From Setomelanomma holmii (Eukaryota > Ascomycota > Dothideomycetes > Pleosporales > Phaeosphaeriaceae): 64,000 nucleotides of DNA. Within the stretch, counting starts at the first letter, position 1. Each line of letters opens with the position of its first letter. This document shows positions 1-11,482 of the stretch, one piece after another. The notes beneath the pieces were generated by a model that worked only from the letters and a program-made list of their open reading frames with translations, made no database searches and was not told where the DNA came from. The stretch covers positions 372,001 to 436,000 of the forward strand of contig ML978159.1 of NCBI GenBank assembly GCA_010015745.1. Direction: 5' to 3'. The position numbers and the translations under genes are program-made.

Positions 1-337
1 TGCCCACGACCGGGAACGCGCTGACGTCGAACATGTAGCGCTCCATAATCTTGGCTGAGCCGGGGCTGTTGCTGTCTTGTGCATCGGGAAAGCTGAAGAC
101 CACGATGCCGATGCGGGACACGGTGCCTTCGAGGAGCTCGTCGCGGACGGCGGAGATGGCGTCGCGGATCCAGTCGCAGACGAGAGGGTGGCGCGACTGG
201 TAGACGGAGGCGTTGTGGAAGCGCGAGTTGACGAAGGAGGTGCGCGGGTAGAGTGAGCGGAGGTAGAGGAGCGTGTGGGTGTATGCGGTCAGGAAGGTGG
301 TGAAGGCGCTCAGAGTCTCGAGGTAGGTTGGTGCCAT
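1..337 (-). CDS. rev7: Rev7/MAD2B-like HORMA-domain protein (partial, N-terminus only)
   Basis: The first 112 codons of a minus-strand gene, running off the left edge of the window. The protein starts MAPTYLETLSAFTTFLTAY and continues with LLYLRSLYPRTSF, then SRHPLVCDWI and GIVVFSFP, which match the order and spacing of the HORMA domain of Rev7 (MAD2B), the accessory subunit of DNA polymerase zeta in translesion synthesis. Rev7 proteins begin almost directly with the HORMA fold, so the ATG at 335-337 is a natural start. The other HORMA protein of this size, Mad2, is less similar in the RSLYP and VVFSFP stretches. The C-terminal half, including the safety-belt region, is outside the window. 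Its 5' end faces that of the importin gene at 1017 across about 680 bp. Confidence 0.8.
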   Translation of the reverse strand, partial: MAPTYLETLSAFTTFLTAYTHTLLYLRSLYPRTSFVNSRFHNASVYQSRHPLVCDWIRDAISAVRDELLEGTVSRIGIVVFSFPDAQDSNSPGSAKIMERYMFDVSAFPVVG

Positions 338-1016
338 GTTCGCATGCAGTTCAATCGACCAGTGCTACCTAGGTGATGTCTTCGTAGAGCTCTGTGGGCC
401 AGTGCTATGCTCTACTTCCATGCAATTTTGGGCGGCCAGTGCTTATATCGGTATCAAAACATTCTCTTTTTTGCTTCCTCAGTACAGATCCTCGCGGCTA
501 AACGCGTCGGCGCGCGCCCCGGACTACACTTCTTCGGCAATGGCGATGCCTCAACGCGGTGCGGAGGTTGTGCAAGCTGATCCCAGCATGGTTGGGCAGT
601 TGCGACGTGGCAGTCGATCGATTGTGCGTGTGTAGAGATGAGGTTGTTCACTACTCGGCGAAGAAGTCACATAACATGCCGAATCAGATACCGCCATTGG
701 CTCATCCCGTCCTCACAACAACTCCCGCCAGCATCTCAGTTCCTCCTCTCTTACCGAACATCTCATTCCAAGCAAGTGGCTGCGGTCATCAAGTCTTTCG
801 ATATAGGCTCTACACTCGCCCCCACCTCCGCTCAACCTCGCGGCGTGCCCCGCATATCCGGGTCGCGTTTCTTTTCCCCAGCCCAGCCGCCGAGCGAAAA
901 GATCACACAACAAACGCGTCAACTATTCCCCGGGCGCTTCCTGAGCTTCCCCACGAACGTGTCGGGCGACGCTAGAGTGCTGCCTGACTAGCTCTGTACG
1001 CGCACGCCCCAAAGCC
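338..1016. promoter_or_regulatory. divergent intergenic region between rev7 and kap114
   Basis: A 679-bp stretch separating two divergent start codons, so it must contain both promoters and 5' leaders. The + side just before 1017 is rich in C and A, typical of fungal 5' UTRs. Short open frames cross it in several phases but none resembles a protein. No clear TATA box was seen. Confidence 0.5.
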
Positions 1017-4000
1017 ATGGAGGACCAGCTAGTGCAGCTGCTCTCCGCGACGCAAACAGCCCAAGAGGTCCCTCGCAAACACGCCGAACAGCAGCTGCTC
1101 TCCTACTACGGCCACCAGGAGCTCCCTCTGGGTCTTGTCAGCATCGCCTGCCATGACAACATCCCGCTCAATATCCGGCAGGCTGCCCTGCTATCGCTCA
1201 AGCAGCTCGTGCTGGCAGGATGGAGCAACAGCTTCGAGGAGTTCAAGGGACAAATACTGGTCACGGATGAGAACAAGCTCCTGATACGGCAGCAAATGCT
1301 CCAGCTCGCGACTCAAGACCAACTCGACCGCAAGCTCAAGTCCGCAGCTGGCTTGGTGGTCAGCAAGATTGCCAATGCAGATTACCCAGATCAATGGCCA
1401 GATCTACTCGACAACCTGATACAATTGATACCCAACGCGACCGACGGACAGCTGCACGGCGCGCTAAAGGTGCTCAGCGAGCTCGTGGACGACTGCTTCA
1501 ACGAGCAGACCTTCTTTCGAGTGGCAGAGGATCTCATTCGAGTCATGTACGATGTGGCCGTCAGTGAGCAGCGCAAACCAGTCCTGAGAGCATTGGCATG
1601 TAGCGTCTTCCGGGGTACCTTCGATATCCTGGAGATGATACTGGAGGACAACAAGGCAGTCGTGAAAGGCTTCGCAGACGGAGTGCTGAAGCAGTGGATA
1701 CCCTTCTTCATCAATATTCTCAAGACAAGGTTACCGGAGCCTCCGTCATTCCAGGACGATGAGGCAGACTCGTCAGGTGCGGAGACATACAAAGGACTTG
1801 TGGCTCTGAAGTTGCAAGTGGTCAAGGTCTGTGAATACACTCTGCAGTTGCCGACTTTGACATGAGCTGAACATTCCAGATTCTCATGCGCATCCGGTCC
1901 GTCTTCCCCGCGATCCTCTCGCCGCAAAGTCTCGTCCTGTTCCAAGCAACGTGGGAGGAACTCTCGCTACTTCAGCCGGCATACTCGCTCATGTACATAC
2001 AAGAAGAGCGCCAAAGCAGGCTAGAAGATGCGGACGGACTGCCATACACACTCGACTTCCTTGTACTGGAGGAACTCGACTTCATGCAGGCATGTCTGCG
2101 AGCACCGCCCGTGCGCGCACAACTGGAGCAAGAGCTGGCAACACAAAGTCCTGAAACGTCATGGGTCACAGAGGTTATGAAGCTTGCAGTCGCCTATGCG
2201 CAAATAACTACGGAAGAGGAGGGCTTGTGGGATATAGACGTCAACATCTTCCTCAGCGAAGAGACAAGCGTGACTGCAAACTACACACCTCGAACAGCAT
2301 GCGGCGACCTTGTCATCAAACTCGGCGAGTGGCTTACAGAACCTACCATTAACGGGCTGTTGACGCACACAAGAGCACTCTACTCTTCGGCCGACGACTG
2401 GAAAGCCAAAGAGGCAGCGTTGTACGTCCTCAACCAGCTACTCAGCGACTTCCAGGATGTCGATAAGCAAATCGGTCCCGAGGCTGCGAGCGGCTACGTG
2501 GACTTCATTCGCTTCGCCATGCAGCAGCCAGATCCCTTTCTGAGGGCGCGTGGGTACCTCGTTGCTGGTAGCTTGACACGGACGTCCGGTGGGGCTCTCC
2601 AGCAGTTTGCGACATCTTTCCTCGAGGCTTCACTTCAAGCAATATCCAACGACGAGTCTGATGTGGTTCAAGTCTCGTGTATACGCGCCATGCAGTACTA
2701 CATCCAGGCCCTTCCACACAACATCACTCAACCACTACAAGGCACCATCATTACCACCATCACGACATACCTTTCGAGTCAAGATTTGCAAGAGCTTGCG
2801 GACAGCGACGATCTCATGGTCACCCTTGTTGAAACACTTCGAGACGCTATCCTCATCGATACACGGATATGCATCACAGCGAATGGATTGGACACATTGT
2901 TCCAGGTCGCTAGTCATGGTGCCAACAACTTCCAGCTCGCAATACTGGTCAATGAGGCTTTCGAGGAGGTCACGCAGTCGATCTCTCAATTGGGCGGAGA
3001 CGCATACGTACAGTTGTGCACCAGAGTCTTACCATCCCTCACAGGCGCATTTGATGTCGGCAGCCTCACCGAGGAAAACGCGCTATGCAATCTGGCCGCT
3101 GATCTCCTCTCTGTGCTTGCTGAGCACGGTCCTGAGCCTCTGCCTGCCGGCTTCGTTGCGGCGACTATGCCTAAACTCACCCGACTCCTTCTTGGTAGCA
3201 CAGACGAAGAGTTGCTCAAGTCTGCCACTACAGCGGTGAAGAACATCCTTGCACACGACCATCAACAGCTCTTTGAATGGCGAGACGACACGGGTAAAGC
3301 TGGTCTCGAAGTTCTCCTAATTATAGTCTCGCGTCTGCTTTCTTCCTGCTCCGACTTTGCCGCTGGTGAGGTTGGGGCTCTCGCCGCCGAGGTCGTCGAG
3401 AAGGCTGGTCACGAACGGCTTGGACCATACCTCGAGGAGCTTCTTCGAAGCGTCGCACTACGGTTGTCCACCGCAGAACACGCACCCTTCATTCAGAGCT
3501 TGACTCTAGTCTTCGCGCGGCTGAGCTTGAATCATGCCTCCGAAGTTGTGGAGTTCCTAGCGCGGCAAGATATCGGTGGCACAAACGGACTCCAGGTGGT
3601 CATGGCGAAGTGGCTAGAGAACTCCATCAACTTTGCCGGTTACGACGAGATTAGGCAGAATGTCATTGCTCTGTCGAAGTTGTACGACCTCAAGGATCCA
3701 CGACTAGCACAAGTACAGGTCAGAGGTGATTTGCTCCCAAATACAGATACCCGCATCCGGACGAGGAGTCGTGCCAAGGCCGGTATGTACTGCACAGCGC
3801 CCATCAGAAGTGTAATGCTGACATAGTATACAGATCCCGACCAATGGTCCATCATTCCAGCCACTCTGAAGATCCTCAAGGTTCTCATCGTCGAACTCCA
3901 ATCCGCGTCAGGCGCACCTCTCGAAGCCTCTGCTGTAGCCGAGCTCGCAGAAGACGACGGCTCCGACGACGGTGACTGGGAAGACGAACCGAACCCCTTC

Positions 4001-4204
4001 GTCGACCTTGGCAGTGGCTTTAGCAAAGAGCAACTTATGGCTTTCGCAAACGAGGAGCCCGGCAGCGGCCGACAAAGAGATGACGAGACGCAAGGCTTCT
4101 TGGTGGACTTCTTCAAGCGCGCGGCGACTACGGATGGTTTCGTGGAGGAGTTTGGTCAGTTGACCGAGGAAGAGAAGCAGAGGTTGAGGGATAGTGCTGC
4201 GTAG
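1017..4204 (+). CDS. kap114: Importin-beta family karyopherin Kap114 / importin-9
   Basis: Nuclear import receptor, about 1027 aa, the usual length for Kap114/importin-9, which carries TBP, histones and other cargo through the nuclear pore. Three exons: 1017-1826, 1880-3782 and 3834-4204; introns of 53 nt (GTCTGT..CAG, branch GCTGAAC) and 51 nt (GTATGT..CAG, branch TGCTGAC). The frame closes exactly (3084 nt). The N-terminus has the importin-beta repeat with IRQAALLSLKQLV and YPDQWPDLLDNL. The C-terminus has the acidic family tail (DDGSDDGDWEDEPNPFVDL) followed by SKEQLMAF. Without the introns each exon would run into an early stop. The first donor, GTCTGT, is weaker than usual. No fault seen in the frame. 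Confidence 0.9.
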
Positions 4205-4585
4205 TGTGATCATGCTGAACGTGCCGTGTGGAAGAGTGGGAAAGTTCGGACTACACAAAACGATAGACATATGATGAACGCTGGGTAGGCAGTACGTCCT
4301 GCATTCATGGGACTAGAAGAACGAAACATTCGTGTAGCGATGTTATTGAGGTAAATACATGTTACAAAAGCGCTACGACGCCACCGTCATCAGACCAATC
4401 TCCCTTTCACCTCATCAGCTCCTCAACAGGTTCAGAGCACGTGTCGCAGTCCGAACACGGTGAAGGTGAACGCCTCTTGGCGGCGCGCACCGTCTACGAC
4501 CGAGTACGTCGCTCTTTCCTCCTCCTCACACGCAGCTCCAGCAACGAAGGCCCTTCGCCAACAACACCGCCCTTCTAACGCCCTC

Positions 4586-5995
4586 ATGGCCAAGCAAGCG
4601 GCCTTGCAAGGCCCATCACTGCCTGGGCTGCTCAGAATGCCAAATGAGCTTCTATACAATATCATCGCTGACTTTAGCACCTCCGACGTCCGCCCCATCA
4701 GCCGAGTCAATCACCAGCTCTACTTCTTCGCTCAATACTACCTGACCCTATACCGCTACAACACGGGTCTTGTCGCCTTACCAAACGAACTTATCCTCGA
4801 TATCATCAAGCAGTTAAACGACCAGGAGGATCGAAGTCACTTTGCACGAGCTTCTCAGCGATTATATCCGATCGTCACGAATTATATCGTCCGACGCAAC
4901 GTGCGCTACGGCGAAAGTAGCTTTCTCAATCATGCGGCAAAGAGGAACCTTAAAGTGATGGCAAGAAAGATTCTGCAATTAGGAGGAAATGTTGAAACTC
5001 GGAATGGAGTCCACGCAGACATTGGACCATTCACTCCGCTGATGAACGCGGCGTATTACGGACACAACAGAATGGTCAAGCTATTCATCGCTTTCGGAGC
5101 TAGCAAGACCGTCAATGGCTTTATTAGCCCCCTTCAATGGGCATTGGCTAAAGGTCACGAGAACGTTGCTCTGACACTTTCTCAAAGGTACACTTCTGCT
5201 ACGTTTGTCAAGGGCAAAGAGAAGACAATGTTGCAACTGGCTTGTGATGCACAAATGGTCAGCCTCGTCCGCTTTCTGCTCCAGCGACCGCCTCGTTAGA
5301 GAAACACAGCGCAAGACGAACAAGAGAAGCAGAACCGAAGCACTGCGTTATTCGATGTTCTCGAGCAGGATTCCAGCGACGACGACTTCGTGAAGAGAGA
5401 ACTACACGAGGACGTCTTCCAGACTGCAACAATGCTCCTCCAGCACGGCGCAGATCCTAACGTGGAGACCAAATCGTGGGGTCTCAAGATCACAACTGCT
5501 AGACAGCTTGCCCTGGCACATCCGGATCCTCGTATAAGAGTCTTACTTGCAAAACCGCGACCGACGTCGTCTGCATCCGGATCAAAGGCGTCCTGTTCAC
5601 AGATTGGACGTTTTGCCCTGGCTACACCAAGTGAGACTTTGTCACCTCGCGATGACGGAATCATACCTCGCAAGCTAGCTCAAGGTCTATCCACACTGTG
5701 GGACATCAAGAGTCGCGCCAAAGTAGACAACGGCGTTCTTCCGGAAGAGATTGATGCGGTCAACAAAAGTGATGCAGCACAGCAAAGCTACGTTTTGGAC
5801 AATTCGGATTCCAAAGGCTGTAGCGCTCAAGAAGAAACAGACCCTCCAGGCCTGCAGGGGCCGCCACCACTATCGTTTTTTCCACAGCTTTGTAACGCAA
5901 AGAAGAACACTGAGACCGACGCGAAGGCATTCTGGGCTCGAGCTCGAGTACCTGCTGGTGAGAGCGAAACTTCTCAGTCCACTTCCCCCTCCTAA
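4586..5995 (+). pseudogene. F-box / ankyrin-repeat protein gene interrupted by an in-frame TAG
   Basis: One reading frame of 470 codons from the ATG at 4586 to the TAA at 5993-5995, broken only by TAG at 5297-5299 (codon 238). Near the N-terminus are two F-box-like motifs in tandem: LLRMPNELLYNII and, about 48 residues on, LVALPNELILDII. Such proteins usually link targets to an SCF ubiquitin ligase. Ankyrin repeats follow (FTPLMNAAYYGHNRMVKLF, PLQWALAKGHENVAL) and resume after the stop with a clear unit ending LLQHGADPNVET. Protein-like sequence thus continues on both sides of the stop. Options are a recent nonsense mutation, a sequencing error, stop readthrough, or a 42-nt in-frame intron 5258-5299 that uses the TAG as its acceptor; that intron would delete part of an ankyrin helix and has a poor donor (GTCAGC), so I doubt it. 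An upstream GTG-initiated extension to 4460 has no support. Confidence 0.7.
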
Positions 5996-6711
5996 TCGTT
6001 GAGAGCCAATGGAAAGAATGCGATGGAAACTGCTGGAGGTATTTGATCGACCCTCTCGGAGCCACTGTTCCTAGGAGTCGACGCTGGTGTTATGAGGCTT
6101 CACGAAGGTTTCCATCATGCTTGTACCACCATTGCGGGTATATTTGCAGGTCCGAAGGAGAATTTCATGAAGCATGGTGTGGGTCTGATCATGCCATTGA
6201 AGCGGTGAAAACGATTTACTTGACCCGAGTGGAGCACAGGAGCCTCGAGACTCTGATGTGGGATCATCCTTGGAGGGGGTTATGCGTTGGCTAAGCACTT
6301 TTTTCTGGAATGTGCATCACACTGACTTATGCTGTATGCGCACTTGGCTAGAGCTTGACTGGGATAAAGAGATTTTTACACTGTGGGAAGCACAAGCTTC
6401 AAAGATAACATGTGTTCTGGTATGCTTGCTTGCAATGATGCCCTATTCTGTGCACACTCCCATCATTTGACGCTACTACCTCTCGAAACCAGATTTGTCT
6501 GCTACTGATCATCCAGAGAGTCGAAGAGCAATAGTATTGCGGATGTTAAATGATGTCTGCGCTGGCAGGCGACGAGGCTGGTGAGAGCAAGGGCGAGTTC
6601 GAAAGTACCGTCGTCCTCAGGGCGCAAGACGGCAGATCGACCACTCCATCGTCGCCCTGCCAAGAAAGCGGTGATGTGGAGGGACAATCCCTCTGAGTCT
6701 GACTATCCATA
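5996..6711. other. gene-free stretch, convergent 3' ends
   Basis: About 700 bp between the stop of the F-box/ankyrin frame and the stop of the arrestin gene on the other strand. It probably holds both 3' UTRs. Short open frames occur but none looks conserved. Confidence 0.5.
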
Positions 6712-8166
6712 TCAAGTCCCCACAGCCGCTGTTTGCCCATAGCTCGGCTCCTCGATTTCACTCGCTGGCGTCGACGCGCCCGCACTCGACTCCGACGCGC
6801 CAGAAACATTCGACATGAAGCTCGAGCTCCGCGAGTATGTCGGCGTGAGGCGATTCGACCCTTCCGAACTCGCCGACTCCATTCTCGACAGCGCAAAAAT
6901 CTCCTCATAATCCGGCGCGAACTCCTTACTCGGTTCTCTCGGCTCATACCTTGGCAACGGCTCGACATCCTCATCTTCATGCACCGGCGGCAGTACCGAC
7001 GTGCGCGGCACACGTGGTAGGATTTCGAGCGGCGTGCTGGATCGTATAGTGAATTGCTCGACGCCAAAATTGATCCCGATAGAAATACTAAGGACGTATT
7101 TCCGCGTGATTGTGTATGTTTTGAACGTCGGGATACACTCGACGTCATTGACGAGGCGGAAGTTGGATGTTAGTGATATTGTGTCTCCAATACGTAGGGG
7201 CTTGTTCATGTTGGACCTGGCTATGCATGTGACGTGTTTGGAAACGACGTCTTCGGGTTGGTTTAAGGTGTGGCCGCACATGCTGGTTGAGTAGGTTGAT
7301 ATTGTGACTGATAGGGAGTTGACGGTGCACTCTGCTTGCGCTTCGTTCAAAGCATCCCGAGTATTTCGTAAGCTTAGTGAGAGTGGGATGTTCTGGCCTG
7401 GTGCGATTGATTCAGGGTAGAGTATGCTAGGCACTATTCGGGGTGTGTTGCTCGAAGGGCGTGCGACTTTGTTGTAGACCTTGCTGACAGCTTTTTCTCC
7501 TTTTGCCGTCCTCGATGGCTTCCATGTTTGACCGTAGAGCACGGCCGAAGTACATTTCGCCTCGCGGGAGTACTGTACGTGCGGCGTCGGATGATATGGC
7601 AGCACAACTCTGCACCGCTTCACGTCTGCAGATGTACTTCGAGTGAGCCTGGCCTGGATGAAATAGCATATTTGAGCTGCTCCGCCAGGCACGTTGGTCT
7701 TGAGTTGGAATGTTGGCGGTAGTGCGTGCGGATCCTTGGGGTAGGTCGCTCCATGAGCGAGTCGTTTGTACCGAGGCTCCGTCAACGTTGGGAAGGTAAA
7801 TTCGAACGTCCATGTGTACTTCTTCGGCGTTAGGGTGGTTTGCGGGAATAGCTGTTGCTCCTGGTTGAAAAGACGAATCTTTTCTTCATATTCGCGCATT
7901 GATGGAGAGTTCTCGCAACCGTTGACGTGAAATGGTCGTGATGTCTTCGTGATGCAGTTGCCGGCAAACACCACTTTCAAAGACTCGATGTGTTGCGTCT
8001 CTTCCACTACTAATATGACTCTTCCAGTGACCCTATCGCCCTTCCTATAGACCTTGTTGCTGTCACCGTCGACAATTACCCGTAGAGCTGGAGTTGCCAT
8101 TTCTTGAGAAGCGCTGTGAGATCTGCAAAAGAGCCCATGCAGGGACTCAGCTAGATTATAGGGCAT
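6712..8166 (-). CDS. Alpha-arrestin-like protein (arrestin N and C domains)
   Basis: Single-exon gene of 484 codons from the ATG at 8164-8166; a second in-frame ATG at 8098-8100 gives 462 aa and starts MATPALRVIVDGDSNKVYRKG, immediately before the arrestin fold, so it may be the real start. The N-terminal arrestin sandwich includes GDRVTGRVILVVEETQHIES and FPFxF-like strand TWTFEFTFP. The C-terminal sandwich carries SILYPESIAPGQNIPLSLSL and the following beta strands. The tail is Pro/Ser-rich with LPRY and APDYEEI, candidate docking sites for a Rsp5-type HECT ubiquitin ligase; a strict PPxY is not present. Fungal alpha-arrestins steer ubiquitination and endocytosis of plasma-membrane transporters. 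Which transporter this one serves cannot be read from the sequence. Confidence 0.75.
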   Translation of the reverse strand: MPYNLAESLHGLFCRSHSASQEMATPALRVIVDGDSNKVYRKGDRVTGRVILVVEETQHIESLKVVFAGNCITKTSRPFHVNGCENSPSMREYEEKIRLFNQEQQLFPQTTLTPKKYTWTFEFTFPTLTEPRYKRLAHGATYPKDPHALPPTFQLKTNVPGGAAQICYFIQARLTRSTSADVKRCRVVLPYHPTPHVQYSREAKCTSAVLYGQTWKPSRTAKGEKAVSKVYNKVARPSSNTPRIVPSILYPESIAPGQNIPLSLSLRNTRDALNEAQAECTVNSLSVTISTYSTSMCGHTLNQPEDVVSKHVTCIARSNMNKPLRIGDTISLTSNFRLVNDVECIPTFKTYTITRKYVLSISIGINFGVEQFTIRSSTPLEILPRVPRTSVLPPVHEDEDVEPLPRYEPREPSKEFAPDYEEIFALSRMESASSEGSNRLTPTYSRSSSFMSNVSGASESSAGASTPASEIEEPSYGQTAAVGT

Positions 8167-10165
8167 CTCTCGGATTGATCATGATTCGCCCAGACGCCAG
8201 GCACGCGGGTTATCGGTGTAGTCGGGGTTAGGGAGAACGTTTGCCGGGGTGAATGCTTTGCCAAGCAATGTGGGATTCTTGGACATGCAACAAAAGATTT
8301 AGATAACGGAAGGTGTGTTGGATCTTCGAAAAAGCTGACTTGAAGGGTTCACGAACTCGTATGTGCTTCTGCATTTTCGTCCAGGCAGGGTGTATCCTAT
8401 GAAACGTCATCTTATCATGCGAGAAGAATGGATCGTTGATCCAACTTTTGGTGATTGCGAACAGCTCGTGTCGACAGAAAATCATTCTGACGGCAGGTTG
8501 ATCGATGTACCAGGGTCCACGTCCAAGGAGCTACCTTACAAAATTCGGTTGACCTGTTTCGTGATACACAAGAACGACCAGACCCTCACCTAGTCGCTCA
8601 GCTCGCTTCTGCACGCACTCCAACTGGGCAAAGAGGACTTACTTCTTAGTTGGTGTACATTCTCCCGTGAATCTCACAGAGCGTACTGCAGCCAAGTGGG
8701 CGCGGCCATCTTGGCGTGTAGTCTAGATCAGCCACGCTGAACCCCAGTACCGCCCCGCCATTTCTATTAAGGCTGACGGGGGACCAGCGAGATGGGACGA
8801 AGGTTTCTTGACATGTCCACAACTATCCAAAGCCTCGGGAGGTCATGATGCAGAGGGCCGTGAAACCCATCAAAGTATCCGTTACGCATGGGCAGACAAA
8901 CTGGTGCAAATTGACAGCACTTCGTAACCTGGACGCGGGGGACAACGTAGCGCTTCGCCAGGTTGCCGCGAAGACGTCTGGGCTACCCGTCGCTTCGAGA
9001 ATGGGGTCCGACTGAATTCACTCAAGATGTCCTTGGCAGCGCGCATGAGTTGCCCACGCGGACCGACTTGCCAGAGAATGATCCGGAGAGATGGCTGCCA
9101 TTTCTTACTGCCTCCTCGACGCCAGCATCACCCTGAGGCTCCGACGGTACATGCTGCCAGCGGCGAAAGACGAAACCGAGTGATGTGTCGCCCAAGCTGA
9201 ATCGTACAAAATACGAGGTGTTGCCTGTGAGAAGGAAGGACAGTGGGTCTCTGGTAGGAGTGGGGTCTCGGCAACTGGCGACGTATCGATAATGAAGAAG
9301 CCTGGATCTCATCGTGGCTTTCTGCTAGGGCAGCGAAAGCTGAAGAAGTCGACAACCATGACCATGACTTCAGGACGGAATGGAGCAGGGTAATACTGAC
9401 AAGAGAAATTGAGTGAGATGTCGACTGCTTCGAGGCGACGAATTCTCAAACAGCCACATATAGCAGGGGCGGGCGAGAGGATCTCAACAACAGGGCATCC
9501 CGAGGTATCGACCCATGTCAACGCGGACTTAAAATCATGTCGACGCATGAAATGCCGAAATGTACGACTTTGGTCAAGGTACTAGCTGGCTTTATCTACA
9601 TATCTACTCGTCGTCCAAATGCGCTCAGGAATCACAATGGTAGGGCGCCAGTGATCGTGACTCTTAGACACGACCACCAGCAGCACCAAGAAATGTAAGC
9701 TGTAAATAGTCACTGAGTTGTGATGTGTCTGTACCTCAAGCAAGATGTTGCGTCTCTTCACGACCAAGTAAATGTCGTTTATAGAGGCCCGCATACAATC
9801 AAACCTTCTGAGCAGAGCAGTAACACATATCAATGTTCTAGGTGCCTCCGCGGAAATCACGATCCTGCAAAACCTTCACCAAGAGGTCGATACCTCTTGA
9901 ATAGACTCTGGAGTGTATTCCTGTTGTTTATGCAGAATGATAGGACATTGTGTTGAAGGCATTAACGTTGTGGTGGTGATCAGGTACATACCCACTTTGA
10001 GATCTAGTCAGTGCGCAGATCTTCGACGCGCTCTCACGCGTCACCAGGATTCGCCAAAGTTTGACTACTTTGCGCAATCACCATTGAACATCGTCATTCC
10101 ATACCCCGTCCTCTACGAACACGTAAATTCCTGCGACTTTACGACGACAACATATTCTCCGCACA
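8167..10165. other. 2-kb intergenic region, no confident gene
   Basis: Separates the arrestin and dpb4 5' ends, so it contains both promoters. The best open frame with a true ATG is 9312-9022 on the minus strand (96 codons, starting MRSRLLHYRYVASC); it resembles no family I know and could be chance. No RNA gene, repeat or mobile element was recognised. Confidence 0.45.
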
Positions 10166-11019
10166 ATGCCTGCCCGCAAAAGCAATGCCTCTGCCGCCGC
10201 AGAAGATGAGACTCCCGCGCCCAAGTCCGCATCCAAGGAACCCAAGGACGACACATTAAGCGTTGAAGTAATGCGCCTGCAGCTCCCACCATCTTCAGAA
10301 ATTAACAGGATCTAGGACCTCAATCTTCCCAAATCAATAGTCCAACGACTCGCAAAAGGCGTCCTCCCACCAAACACGCAGATCCAAAAAGATGCGCTCC
10401 TCGCAATGTCCAAGAGCGCAACCGTCTACGTCAACTACCTCACATCATGGTACGCGCATATTCCCCAAACATTCTCTTCGAATTGCATCTATGGACATTT
10501 CTCAAACATCCAAATAATAGCAACTATCTAACATCCCACCACAGCGCCGCCGAACACGCCCAACGCCAAGGCAAGAAAACCGTAATGCCCAACGACGTCT
10601 TCGCCGCCATGCACGAGCTCGAATTCGCCTTCATGCTGCCGCGCCTCGAGGCCGAGGTCACGAAATTCACATCCATACAAGCCGACAAGCGCAACACGTA
10701 CCGCAAAAAGGTCCGCGAGGTCAAGAAGGCGGCAAAGGAAGGTGGGAGTAGTGCGACGCCCGCGGGCGGAGAGGAGAGCAGTCCGCCGGCGGCGAAGAGG
10801 GCGAGGTTGGATGGGGAGGTGGCAGAGGAGGGGGATGAGACGGTGGATGTTGAGGACGATGGGGACGATGGGGCGGAGGATGAGGAGGTGGAGGACGATG
10901 TTATTGAGGATGAAGAGGAGGAGGCGGGTGAGGGACTGACGGAGGATCCGCTCGAGGAAAGGGAGGAGAAGGAGGAGGATGATGAGATGGGGGATGGGGA
11001 TGGGGATGAGAGTGATTGA
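10166..11019 (+). CDS. dpb4: DNA polymerase epsilon subunit Dpb4 (histone-fold, POLE3-like)
   Basis: Small histone-fold subunit of DNA polymerase epsilon, also shared with ISW2/CHRAC-type remodellers. Three exons, 10166-10267, 10316-10449 and 10545-11019, give 236 aa. Introns are 48 nt (GTAATG..TAG) and 95 nt (GTACGC..CAG, branch ATCTAAC). The histone fold runs about residues 35-105: DLNLPKSIVQRLAKGVLPP, then KDALLAMSKSATVYVNYLTS, then KTVMPNDVFAAMHELEF. The second intron splits the Cys codon of LTSCAAEH. The rest is a KKVREVKKAAKEG linker, a KRARLDG nuclear-localisation-like patch and a long Glu/Asp tail, as in other Dpb4 proteins. Frame and family agree throughout. Confidence 0.9.
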
Positions 11020-11482
11020 TCACTGGGGTGGACTGGGTTGTGTATATTGCATGGTATGGCGTTTTGGATGGAGGCGAGTTGAAATATCCGGCTCGATTTC
11101 GAAGGCTACACGGTACGGTCTGAACCATGATTATGAATTTTAAGGGAGCCAAAGGGTACTATCTGTTCAGATGAAGTATTGGACGTGGTCATCCACGGCT
11201 TAGTCTTATCATATGTTGATTTATTCCTGTACTAGGATTGCTGATTGTGCTGCTTTATGCGAGGACTTGTAGTCCAATTGTCGGACTGCACAGCATCAGT
11301 ACCGGTACTTCCGGCGCCTCCCCTAATACTCGTCCAGCTTCGTCTTCCCATCGAGTACGCATCTATAGCCGTCCTTGGCCAGTGACCACGGCATTTAATT
11401 CCAAACTTGATGGATCGTGACTGCCTTTCAGTTTCGCCTTAGATGTCGGAACGCTCTGCTTGAGCGAATATTCAGCCACCCT
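11020..11482. other. convergent 3' intergenic region
   Basis: Lies between the stop codons of dpb4 (+) and the small minus-strand gene. Likely 3' UTR sequence of both; no further feature seen. Confidence 0.5.
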
